From: Gammaproteobacteria bacterium
Lineage (GTDB): Bacteria > Pseudomonadota > Gammaproteobacteria > Porifericomitales > Porifericomitaceae
Direction of reading: 5' to 3'
DNA length: 8,208 bases
NCBI GenBank assembly: GCA_028817255.1
Contig: JAPPQA010000034.1
Span: 1 to 8,208 of the forward strand
A program made the translations under genes and the position numbers. The notes beneath the pieces are model-generated. The model made no database searches. It was not told where the DNA came from and worked only from the letters and a program-made list of their open reading frames with translations. Below, piece after piece: positions 1 through 6,531 of the stretch (position 1 is its first letter; each line of letters opens with the position of its first letter).

Positions 1-134
1 ATCTTCACGTTCTCTCCTGCCTCATCTTCGTTGGGTTCTTCAAGGGCCGCTCAATGGCCGTTCAATGACCATTCAATGGTCGTTCATGGCGCCGTTCATG
101 GGATTGCGCTTATGCAACAGGTTATCCCTAAAGT
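1..134. other. Non-coding stretch after the restriction operon
   Basis: No convincing gene lies here. The middle holds imperfect 11-bp repeats and a palindrome, described separately. I see no GC stem followed by a T-run that would act as an intrinsic terminator for the minus-strand operon. At the very edge, on the minus strand, GCAGGAGAGAAC precedes a GTG at 8-6. This could be a ribosome binding site and the first codon of a further gene leaving the window, but only two codons are visible. Confidence 0.5.
34..99. repeat. Imperfect 11-bp tandem repeats with an embedded palindrome
   Basis: On the plus strand the units are GGTTCTTCAAG (34-44), GGCCGCTCAAT (45-55), GGCCGTTCAAT (56-66), GACCATTCAAT (67-77), GGTCGTTCAT (78-87) and GGCGCCGTTCAT (88-99). 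The three core units are exactly 11 bp and the outer ones are more diverged. Positions 67-81 form a perfect inverted repeat, GACCATT-C-AATGGTC. A period close to one helical turn would suit protein-binding sites such as operators or iterons, but decayed tandem duplication explains it equally well. Confidence 0.55.
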
Positions 135-494
135 TCACTCACCGCGAGCCCTGGATTCTCTTTTGTGCAGCGGCCGAGCCGAGACGAGATGGGGCCTGCC
201 GCTTTGTTGATCTATGCGCCAGACACTGACGATGCAGGTGGGACCTCTGTTGGGAGTCTGGATGTCGCAGATGAAGGCATAGTTCCCCCCGTCGTCCGTT
301 TGCCTCGTGCCTTTCGGCTCAGCGGTGAGCGGATGCTTCCGCAGCTCGTCTTCCAGCGCGCGCGGGTTGTCGGGCGAGAACCCGCAGGTGGATATGAAAA
401 ATCGAGCCTTTGCCTTTCCGTCTTCGGATTCGAGATCCAGCAGATAGTTAGTGAGTTTGGCTTCCGCGATGAAAACCTGAGAGAAGCTGGTCAC
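135..494 (-). CDS. DUF6883-like small protein at the end of the Type III RM operon
   Basis: This is a soluble protein of about 119 residues with no signal peptide or membrane segment. Its pattern matches what I know of DUF6883: KLTNYLL near the start, then GKAKARFF, a GFSPDN turn, LEDEL, a central NYAFICDIQTPN strand, then VSVWRID and a PHLVSARPL ending. The biochemical role of the family is not known to me. The GTG at 494-492 gives a GTGA overlap with the res stop, matching the other junctions of the operon. The GTG at 506 would add four residues (123 aa) with a 16-nt overlap and cannot be excluded. Shine-Dalgarno support is weak for both, so translation probably depends on coupling to res. 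The Res protein just upstream ends in a DUF4926-like domain, the family I recall as the usual neighbour of DUF6883 genes. A toxin, antitoxin or accessory restriction factor are all possible. Confidence 0.75.
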   Translation of the reverse strand: MTSFSQVFIAEAKLTNYLLDLESEDGKAKARFFISTCGFSPDNPRALEDELRKHPLTAEPKGTRQTDDGGNYAFICDIQTPNRGPTCIVSVWRIDQQSGRPHLVSARPLHKRESRARGE

Positions 495-3295
495 TTCTTT
501 GCCCACTTTGCCACCAATTCAAGGTCGCTCTCCTTGAAGGCGCGGGAGGTGAAGGGCAGGTCCTCGTCCCAATCCTCGAATTCCACTTCGTAGCCATAGC
601 CACCGGCGCTTCGCTCATAGACCAGCATGACAGTCCCTTCCTTTCCCCGGGGCAGATCGTCATTTGCGTGGGCATCCGTGACAAGGCGGACGATATCCAG
701 CTCGCCGAAGCGGGCCGGGGTGGGGTTTTTCACCTTATTCGCCTCCAAAATTGCAGCGTCCAGGCGGGAGTTGTAATATACCAGATCCCGCTGCTGAAGC
801 TTGTCGAAAAATACCTCGTAATCCTGCGGTGTCAGCATATTGAATTGGTAGAAGGGGCTTTCGATGCCCTCGAAAAGCCAGTGATTCAAGCGGGCGAAGT
901 GCCTGCGCGCGAATTCATGCTTTTTTGTGTTCTCCGGGGAAGGGTTGGCGATTTCCGAATCGTCCTTGATCTCCACAACCAGAATGCAATTGCCCTGCTT
1001 GATGAAGAAATCCGGGCTGAACATGCCGCGCTTGATGTGCGGCGCCCCCTTGGGGCGGGTTGTAGGCTTGGACCAGGCGTATTCCACGGCATAAAATCTC
1101 ATCGCCGTGTTTTTCAACCATGCGTCCAGGGGTTCGGCGTTTTCGCGTTCGCACAACCCACGCATGAATTTGCGTTCCGGTTGGCTGTCGGCAATGGCCA
1201 GATTCACGGGCGTCTTGAAGCGGTAATCGTTCTCGATGAGGAGTGCCTGCCCGGCGTAATTGCCATCTTTGTCCGTCAATTCGCGGAAGAAATCTCGCTG
1301 CTCTTTGGGCAGAAAATTCTCGCAGCCATTGCGATAGAAAACAGTCTTGTCCCGCAGCAATTCGGCTGCGCTGCAACTGTCGCTTTGCCGGTCCTGTGTG
1401 TTCAGAATGAGGAGGCTCTTGGCGGCCCTGCGATAGGTGGTGCGCCTGGATTCCTTCCGGCGCAATGCACCGAGCGCCCCAAGGAATTTCTGTTTGGCCT
1501 CATCCGGTATCTCGCTCTCATTCATTCTCGACCGCCGGACCGTTTCGAGAACCACTTGCAAGAGATCCTCCTCGCGGTGACGGGCGGCGTAGCGGGTGCG
1601 CTTTTTGGGATCGGGATTGGCAGCGGTTTCGCGGTCCAGCGCAGCTAAATTCTCATGCATCGCATGGGCCACTTCTGCTGCGGTGAAGGTCTCGTGGCGG
1701 ATGGTCAGTTTCTCCTCACGGCTCCTGCCCCGAGTATCCAAAAGGCCCACTTGAACGCGCTCTTCCGCGGGAAGTGTCGGAAACTCTAGGTATCCGCGTT
1801 CAAACAGCTTGTATTCATCAGTTACGGTGGCCGATGTGCTGGCCTCGTCCTTCTCGTAGTTCAGATGGTGAAGGGGAAAGTGGAACTTGGAATCTGGCAG
1901 AATCACCGAAGACACGCGCTTTTCCATCTCCAGTATCTCGTTGACGAGATGCTCAATTCTCGGCGCCCAGGATTCGTGATTGAAAATTGTGACCACGGGC
2001 TGCCCACCATGCCAGTTTTCTGGTACGCGCAGCCCGCGCCCGAGAACCTGCGCGATGAGCAGCTTGCTGTCGAAGGCACGCTCCTCGTGGGGGACGATCT
2101 GAAACACATTCTTGGCATCCCAGCCCTCGCTCAGCATGGAGACGGAGGTGATCCACTCCACCTTGCTCTGCGGATTGTCCACCGTGCGCAGGCGCGCGAG
2201 ATTGCGCTGGTGCTTCGGCGATGAGGTAACGACCAGCACCTTGCTGTCAGCCTGTTTCTCCGAGATCCCCTCATGCTCTTGCAGAAAGGCGCGCAAATCC
2301 TCTGCGGCCGCCTCGCAGCTTCTGATGTTCTTGGTGACGACGATGGTGAGGGGGCGAATGCCTTTAACACGCCGCTTGATTTGATTTGTGCGCCGCTTGT
2401 GAAGCTTGTGAATCAACTGCCATTTCTCATCCGAGCCGCGGAGCTTCGGCTCCTCGGCGATATACTCCACATCCTTCACCTGCCGCTCTTCTATTGCCTG
2501 GCGCAGGGAGTAGCGGCTGACCACATCGGTGAAGTAATCGTTACCGACATAGCAGGTGCCGGAAACGCCAACGATTCGCTGAAACCCAAATTCATCGTCG
2601 AGCAGAAATTCCTTCCATTTTCGCAGCTCGGAAGTGGCGGAGGCGACATGGTGCGCCTCGTCGTTGAGGACGAGGGTGTGCTTCCCTGTGCCCCCCCGCA
2701 GGCTCTCTCGGATGGAAGACTTCACATGCTTCAGGATTGCGTGGTAATTCTCCACGCAGATGCAGCCGCCGGTGATGCTCTGCGAGGCGTTGATAATATT
2801 CGGCGGGTGATGCCTGGCGTTCTCGGGCATGGCTTCCTGCAGGTCGGCATCGGCGGCGAGCTCCCGAAACTTACCGATCAGCCCGTGCTCAATGGTGTTG
2901 GAGGGACAGAGAGTCAGGACGCGGTTCACCTTGCCCTCGGCCAGCAGAATGGCGGCGATGCCGTAGAGGACGTAACTCTTGCCGGTTCCCGTCGCCAAAT
3001 CCAGGGAGCAGGAGAGCAGGTCGGGCAACTGCAGGCGGCTCTCCATGGCCTCCCATGAGCCGTATGCCTCCGCCAGCTTCGGGTTGCCGTCAAAGTTCTC
3101 GCGGGTCAGGGCGCGCAGATCTCGATATTGGCCTCCGGCCAGGAAGCGCAGAGCGGTGAAAATTGCCTCTTTCTGGTATTCGCGGCCTTGGCAGAGCGTA
3201 TCCACAAAGGCGTCATACCTGCCCTCGTCCCACACCTGCGGATTGATATTGCGGGAAACCTTGAGGACGAGATCCTCGTTGCGGATCTTGCTCAC
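491..3295 (-). CDS. res: Type III restriction endonuclease, Res subunit, with C-terminal DUF4926-like domain
   Basis: This 934-residue protein is the ATP-dependent restriction subunit that cleaves DNA together with Mod. It is a superfamily 2 helicase. Walker A ATGTGKS is at 101-107, the DEAH box at 212-215, the following SGT motif around 245-247, motif V-like SMLSEGWDAKN at 386-396 and motif VI QVLGRGLR at 416-423. A PD-(D/E)xK nuclease core follows, with FSPDFF around D762 and VVEIKDD with E775 and K777. Length is normal for Type III Res, and all catalytic motifs look intact. The last 70 or so residues (about 862-930) are set off by a linker and read like DUF4926: ELDIVRL, GKEGTVMLVY, GYEVEF and a final SDLELV. 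The GTG start at 3295-3293 overlaps the mod stop by 4 nt (GTGA). A GAGGA lies 7 nt upstream at 3307-3303. The coding strand has a G7 run at 2697-2691. Very confident for Res; the fused domain is assigned by pattern only. Confidence 0.95.
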   Translation of the reverse strand: MSKIRNEDLVLKVSRNINPQVWDEGRYDAFVDTLCQGREYQKEAIFTALRFLAGGQYRDLRALTRENFDGNPKLAEAYGSWEAMESRLQLPDLLSCSLDLATGTGKSYVLYGIAAILLAEGKVNRVLTLCPSNTIEHGLIGKFRELAADADLQEAMPENARHHPPNIINASQSITGGCICVENYHAILKHVKSSIRESLRGGTGKHTLVLNDEAHHVASATSELRKWKEFLLDDEFGFQRIVGVSGTCYVGNDYFTDVVSRYSLRQAIEERQVKDVEYIAEEPKLRGSDEKWQLIHKLHKRRTNQIKRRVKGIRPLTIVVTKNIRSCEAAAEDLRAFLQEHEGISEKQADSKVLVVTSSPKHQRNLARLRTVDNPQSKVEWITSVSMLSEGWDAKNVFQIVPHEERAFDSKLLIAQVLGRGLRVPENWHGGQPVVTIFNHESWAPRIEHLVNEILEMEKRVSSVILPDSKFHFPLHHLNYEKDEASTSATVTDEYKLFERGYLEFPTLPAEERVQVGLLDTRGRSREEKLTIRHETFTAAEVAHAMHENLAALDRETAANPDPKKRTRYAARHREEDLLQVVLETVRRSRMNESEIPDEAKQKFLGALGALRRKESRRTTYRRAAKSLLILNTQDRQSDSCSAAELLRDKTVFYRNGCENFLPKEQRDFFRELTDKDGNYAGQALLIENDYRFKTPVNLAIADSQPERKFMRGLCERENAEPLDAWLKNTAMRFYAVEYAWSKPTTRPKGAPHIKRGMFSPDFFIKQGNCILVVEIKDDSEIANPSPENTKKHEFARRHFARLNHWLFEGIESPFYQFNMLTPQDYEVFFDKLQQRDLVYYNSRLDAAILEANKVKNPTPARFGELDIVRLVTDAHANDDLPRGKEGTVMLVYERSAGGYGYEVEFEDWDEDLPFTSRAFKESDLELVAKWAKK

Positions 3296-5298
3296 CGCTT
3301 CTTCCTCGCGCTCTTTTTTGCAGGGCTCTTTTTTGCGCCTCGGGCAGGCCCGTTGCGAAACTTGCCCGCGGAAATCAATTCGCGCGCTTCGTTGCCGTAG
3401 ATGTCCACGAAAATCGCCATCACCTGCTTTCCGAGCTGATTGGCAGGGAAGCTCGCCTTCCAGCCGTTATTGGCCATGGCGTCTGCGTAGAAGATATGGT
3501 CGAATTCGAAGACGCACTTTTCGGGATCGTAATCGTAGTCGAGCATGAGCATGGAGAGCGTTTCCATGTTTTCGCTCTTCTTCCGCGGCCCGCGCACCCG
3601 CGCTTCGCTCTTAAAGGTGGTGATTTTGATGAAGGCGTCGCCTTGCTTCCGGCCTGTGGTGTATTTCAGCTCCGGGCGCCGGATAAAGTCGAAGCCCACA
3701 GCGTCCACGGTGTCGTTCACATTCATTTCGCCGGTGGGCTGCATGAGTGCGGTGAAGTCACTCCGATGCAGCTGATAGATGAAGGAATAGGGGATGCGCA
3801 GGGCGTAGTAGCGGACCTTGCCGTGGTCAATGTAGTCCTGGAAGAATCCGAATTTCATGGCCGGGGCAATGAGGAAAACTTCATTCGAGACCTTGCGCCC
3901 GATGGCCTCGTGGATCTCCTCGATGGTCTCTTCGGCGATCAGATCGCCCGGGTTCCGGTGAGGGGGGTAAACCTTGACGGTCTTGCCCCGGCGCGTTCCG
4001 TCCATGCGGATTCCGCCGACGGTGTGCGGGTTGTCCTTGCACTGGAAGAGTTGCAAGGCAAAACGGCGCCAGTCTTCTTCGGGGAGATCGCACAACTTTT
4101 CGACATCGTAGAGGCCGGCGTTGTAGAGTGTGAAAGGCTTGGCCCGGAGAGGCGATCCCTTGCTGCCGATGCCATCGCGCAGGTTCAGCAGGCGCTTCTG
4201 CATGGTGTAGATGGCCAGCTTGCCGCAGTCGGATGCGATCCAGCGGCGGCCCAATTTCTCGGCGACGGCGGGCGCAGTGCCGGAACCGGCGAAGAAGTCG
4301 GCGACAATATCTCCTTCGTTGCTGGACGCTTTGATAATGCGTTCCAACAATTTTTCCGGCTTTTGAGTGGGATAACCAGTTCGAGCGATTGAGGCACGAT
4401 TCTCAAAAGGAACGTCATCGAACCAATCTCTTGGCAAAACGCCCTTTTTATCATCCCAATAATCTCGATAGACCGAATCAGGATGAGACTTTTCAAGTTC
4501 AGGCGGCAATTGTTGCTTCCCGGTGAACTCCCCGCCTTTCCCCCTTATCTGATACTTCCGACCATCGGTGTCAACGAGAGTATACTTTTTCTCACTTCCT
4601 TTAGAATAAGGAAGAGAAATTTCATAGCAATTAAACACGCGATCCTTGTTCAAAGAATCCTTCGCGTAGAACAAGATAGTGTCATGTTTTGCATTGAATC
4701 TGTCCTTAGAAATTTCGCGCTCTCGATAGCACCAGATAACTTCATTCAGGAAATTCTCTTTCCCAAAAACTTCATCCATCAACACCCGCACATATGAATT
4801 CATCCGCCAATCCAAATGCACATACACACTGCCGTCATCCGACAGCAATTCCCGAATCAAAACCAGCCGTTTGCGAATGAACTCCAGAAATTCCGCGGCG
4901 GCCACCTTGTCCTGGTAAGCCACAGCCCCATCCTGCCCTTGCATTTCCCGCTTCGTGGAAAACGGCGGGTCAATATAAACCAGCCGGATTCCGGGCGTAC
5001 CGTCGGCGTTACACAGCTTGCCCTTCTTTTTCATGTCCAGCAGCGATTTCATCGCCTGCAGGTTGTCTCCGAAGATGAGCATATTGTTCCAATCGTCGCC
5101 GTTGTTGCCGAAGCGGCGGGTAGGTTGCAACGGCACGGCCATGGCATCCGCCAGAATGTCCGCCTCCCGCGCCTTACCGAGGTAGGTGAGTTCGGTTTCG
5201 CGCTTCTGAGCGGGGAACAATACTGGCGCCCAGTCCAGCGGGGGCATTTCGCCGTTCTGCAGAATCTCTATGAGGAGCTGGCGCTCTTCGTCCGTCAT
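3292..5298 (-). CDS. mod: Type III DNA methyltransferase, Mod subunit (beta-class)
   Basis: This is the modification and specificity subunit, an S-adenosylmethionine-dependent methyltransferase, probably N6-adenine. In the 668-residue form the catalytic motif IDPPF lies at 109-113 and the SAM-binding motif DFFAGSG at 334-340, preceded by TQKPEKLLERI. That order, catalytic motif first, defines the beta class used by Type III Mod, with the target-recognition domain between the two motifs. The N-terminus (ADILADAMAVPLQP, MLIFGDNLQA) is typical of the family. Length is normal (EcoP15I Mod is about 644 residues). The C-terminal tail, about 648-668, is rich in Lys and Arg. I chose the ATG at 5298-5296: it forms an ATGA overlap with the radC stop and has GGAG 5 nt upstream (5307-5304). 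An ATG at 5364 would add 22 low-complexity residues over radC and is less likely. DNA for residues about 167-326 is unusually AT-rich. Two A_AAA_AAG slippery sites lie close to the stop. Confidence 0.95.
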   Translation of the reverse strand: MTDEERQLLIEILQNGEMPPLDWAPVLFPAQKRETELTYLGKAREADILADAMAVPLQPTRRFGNNGDDWNNMLIFGDNLQAMKSLLDMKKKGKLCNADGTPGIRLVYIDPPFSTKREMQGQDGAVAYQDKVAAAEFLEFIRKRLVLIRELLSDDGSVYVHLDWRMNSYVRVLMDEVFGKENFLNEVIWCYREREISKDRFNAKHDTILFYAKDSLNKDRVFNCYEISLPYSKGSEKKYTLVDTDGRKYQIRGKGGEFTGKQQLPPELEKSHPDSVYRDYWDDKKGVLPRDWFDDVPFENRASIARTGYPTQKPEKLLERIIKASSNEGDIVADFFAGSGTAPAVAEKLGRRWIASDCGKLAIYTMQKRLLNLRDGIGSKGSPLRAKPFTLYNAGLYDVEKLCDLPEEDWRRFALQLFQCKDNPHTVGGIRMDGTRRGKTVKVYPPHRNPGDLIAEETIEEIHEAIGRKVSNEVFLIAPAMKFGFFQDYIDHGKVRYYALRIPYSFIYQLHRSDFTALMQPTGEMNVNDTVDAVGFDFIRRPELKYTTGRKQGDAFIKITTFKSEARVRGPRKKSENMETLSMLMLDYDYDPEKCVFEFDHIFYADAMANNGWKASFPANQLGKQVMAIFVDIYGNEARELISAGKFRNGPARGAKKSPAKKSARKKR
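3313..3334 (-). promoter_or_regulatory. Tandem A_AAA_AAG slippery heptamers, possible -1 frameshift site
   Basis: On the coding strand the 12-mer GCAAAAAAGAGC occurs twice, 15 nt apart (3336-3325 and 3321-3310). In the mod frame each reads GCA AAA AAG AGC, so each contains A_AAA_AAG in the exact phase needed for tandem -1 slippage (3334-3328 and 3319-3313). This is the heptamer used by E. coli dnaX and several insertion sequences. After a -1 slip the reading continues GAG CGC GAG GAA GAA GCG GTG with no stop, joining the res frame at its own GTG. A GAGGA lies downstream at 3307-3303. No obvious stimulatory hairpin was found. The motif is seen directly; its use is inferred. A plain lysine-rich tail could produce it by chance. 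Confidence 0.4.
4321..4800 (-). other. AT-rich island over the target-recognition domain of mod
   Basis: A hand count gives 205 G+C in 480 bases (43%). The adjoining rows are 62% and 65% on the low-coordinate side and 50-57% on the other. The island encodes roughly residues 167-326 of Mod, between the catalytic DPPF and the SAM-binding FAGSG motifs, where DNA sequence specificity resides. Codons here lean to A and T at third positions, unlike the flanks. The reading frame is intact across both edges. The best explanation is exchange of the specificity domain by recombination with a lower-GC donor, as known for other Type III mod genes. Confidence 0.6.
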
Positions 5299-6077
5299 GC
5301 CCGCTCCGCTCCCGCTGCTCTCGCCAGCTTTGGCGAACGCTCGGTGGCTCCGGGGGCGAGGCATTCCAATTCGATTTCGTCCAGCAGTCCCTCGTCCGCG
5401 AAGCTGTAAAACCCTTCCCCGGCTACGATCAGGTGGTCAAGCACCTTGATTCCCAGCGGGCGGGTGGCGGCGATCAGGTCCTTGGTCAAAAGCCGGTCCG
5501 ATTCACTGGGCCGCGCATCTCCGGAAGGGTGGTTGTGCGCCGCAATCAGGGCGCTGGCATTGGTTTGCAGGGCGCGCGAGACAATCTGGCGCAGGGATAC
5601 ATGGACGGCGCCGGTGTCGCCCCGCGCAATCAGGGCGTCGGTCAGCAGCGCGTTGCGGCGGTTCAGATACAGTACGCGAAAATGCTCCTCCGGCAGCGCC
5701 CGCAAGCGCTCGCGCAGGTATTCGCCCGCCTGAGTCGTGCTGAGAATCTTGCGCCGTTGCAAAGCGGGGGCAAGAGCGACCCGCCGCGAGACTTCCATGG
5801 CCGCCGCCAGTTGCGCGGCCTTCGCGCCTTTGAGCCCCTTCACTGCCAGCAGCGCCAGCGCCGGGGCTTCCGCCATTCCCCGCAGGGAGCCGAACTGTTC
5901 CAGCAGTTGACGCGCCAGATCCACCGCGCTTGCGCCCCGCATCCCCACCCGCAACAGAATGGCGACCAACTCGGCGTCCGTGAGCGCCTCTGCGCCCCGG
6001 CGGAGCAGCCGCTCCCGGGGGCGCTCCTCCTCGGGCCAAGAGGCGATTCCGCTCGCTTTCGCGCGTATTTTGGCCAC
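5295..6077 (-). CDS. radC: RadC family protein (JAMM/MPN-type, UPF0758)
   Basis: This 260-residue protein is a full-length RadC. The N-terminal part (about 16-100) contains RPRERLLRRGAEAL, TDAELVAILLRVG and a helix-hairpin-helix-like segment (VKGLKGAKAAQL). The C-terminal JAMM metalloprotease-like domain carries E131 and the signature HNHPSGDARPSESD, with H181, H183, S191 and D194 as likely metal and catalytic residues. It ends with the family's GFYSFADEGLL, followed by about 28 extra residues. The family was named for DNA repair, but its true function is unsettled; JAMM-only relatives are common on mobile elements. The GTG start at 6077-6075 has AAGGGAG 5 nt upstream. The stop overlaps mod by 4 nt, making radC the first gene of the restriction operon, probably the resident gene behind which the module was inserted. 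Its high GC resembles gpmI more than mod. Confidence 0.95.
   Translation of the reverse strand: MAKIRAKASGIASWPEEERPRERLLRRGAEALTDAELVAILLRVGMRGASAVDLARQLLEQFGSLRGMAEAPALALLAVKGLKGAKAAQLAAAMEVSRRVALAPALQRRKILSTTQAGEYLRERLRALPEEHFRVLYLNRRNALLTDALIARGDTGAVHVSLRQIVSRALQTNASALIAAHNHPSGDARPSESDRLLTKDLIAATRPLGIKVLDHLIVAGEGFYSFADEGLLDEIELECLAPGATERSPKLARAAGAERA
5304..5307 (-). promoter_or_regulatory. Ribosome binding site deciding the mod start
   Basis: On the minus strand GGAG (5307-5304) stands 5 nt before the ATG at 5298. Together with the ATGA overlap it supports the 668-residue form of Mod rather than a start at 5364. The same bases encode the last residues of RadC. Confidence 0.6.
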
Positions 6078-6531
6078 AGTATCTCCCTTACATACAGCTC
6101 AGACCGCTGTTATGGACCTTGCTTTCCTTCAACGGCAACCGCCGCATCTTAGCCCAGTATGCCCGGCAACATGAAGCGGGCAGCGCGCAACGGTCCAGAT
6201 ACTGCGCGAGAGGAACGGAAAAACGGCGGAGAATTCAGATAGCGCAAATACTTAAGGCCCAAAACCAGGCGCGGCCTCCCCTGCCGGCACGCGGGGAGAC
6301 GGAGAAGTGGCTCAAGAATAATCGGCAAATCGCGCAAATCGGGCCGGGGGACTGGGCACTGCTTGGCACGGCGGGACCTCCGACCGCCCCTGAAACGGGG
6401 TTTCGCCGCACGGATCGCCCCCCGCCAACCCGGCTCGCCGCCCGCCGCCTTGAGCCCGGCACGGCATTACGATTATCATAACGGCCGATGCCGGTGCCGC
6501 TGTCCGCCGGACAAGGGAATATGTCAATACG
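6078..6531. other. Intergenic region between divergent radC and gpmI
   Basis: These 454 bases hold the promoters of both divergent units and no gene I can support. AAGGGAG at 6089-6083 (minus strand) is the radC ribosome binding site. Short structures include CTCCCC/GGGGAG with an 11-nt loop (6276-6298), a hairpin CCCC-TGAAAC-GGGG (6387-6400) overlapping GAAAC/GTTTC, and GCAAATCG repeated at 6325-6332 and 6334-6341. None is followed by a T-run on either strand. A weak minus-strand promoter for radC (TTCATG, 18 nt, TAAGAT at 6175-6146) is possible but poor. No tRNA or recognised RNA family is visible. Confidence 0.6.
6450..6479 (+). promoter_or_regulatory. Candidate sigma70 promoter of gpmI
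   Basis: TTGAGC (6450-6455, 4 of 6 to consensus) and TATCAT (6474-6479, 5 of 6) are separated by 18 nt. Transcription would begin near 6486, giving a leader of about 45 nt before the gpmI ATG. It is the best match I found in the intergenic region. Confidence 0.45.

Noticed and set aside
67..81. Palindrome as the operon terminator
   Set aside because: The 1-nt centre is too tight for an RNA hairpin of full stem length, and no T-run follows on the minus strand.
45..87. CRISPR-like array
   Set aside because: Units are only 11 bp and contiguous, with no spacers and no cas genes.
668..1648. Long plus-strand frames opposite res (also 2273-3058) and mod (3496-4392)
   Set aside because: They mirror well-identified minus-strand genes and show no domain of their own.
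5299..5364. Upstream ATG of mod at 5364, giving 690 residues
   Set aside because: The extra 22 residues are low complexity, lie wholly over the radC frame and lack family resemblance. The ATG at 5298 has a ribosome site and an ATGA overlap.
5433..6152. Plus-strand frame of 239 codons opposite radC
   Set aside because: The minus strand encodes RadC with an intact HxHPSG...SxxD motif, so this is its shadow.
6146..6175. Minus-strand promoter TTCATG-N18-TAAGAT for radC
   Set aside because: Only 3 and 4 of 6 consensus bases match, so it is too weak to list as a feature.
6276..6298. CTCCCC/GGGGAG hairpin as an intrinsic terminator
   Set aside because: No T-run follows on either strand, and it sits between divergent genes where no terminator is needed.
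6119..6481. Plus-strand frame of 120 codons in the intergenic region
   Set aside because: It begins with TTG with no ribosome site, is rich in Arg and Pro without family pattern, and contains the likely gpmI promoter.
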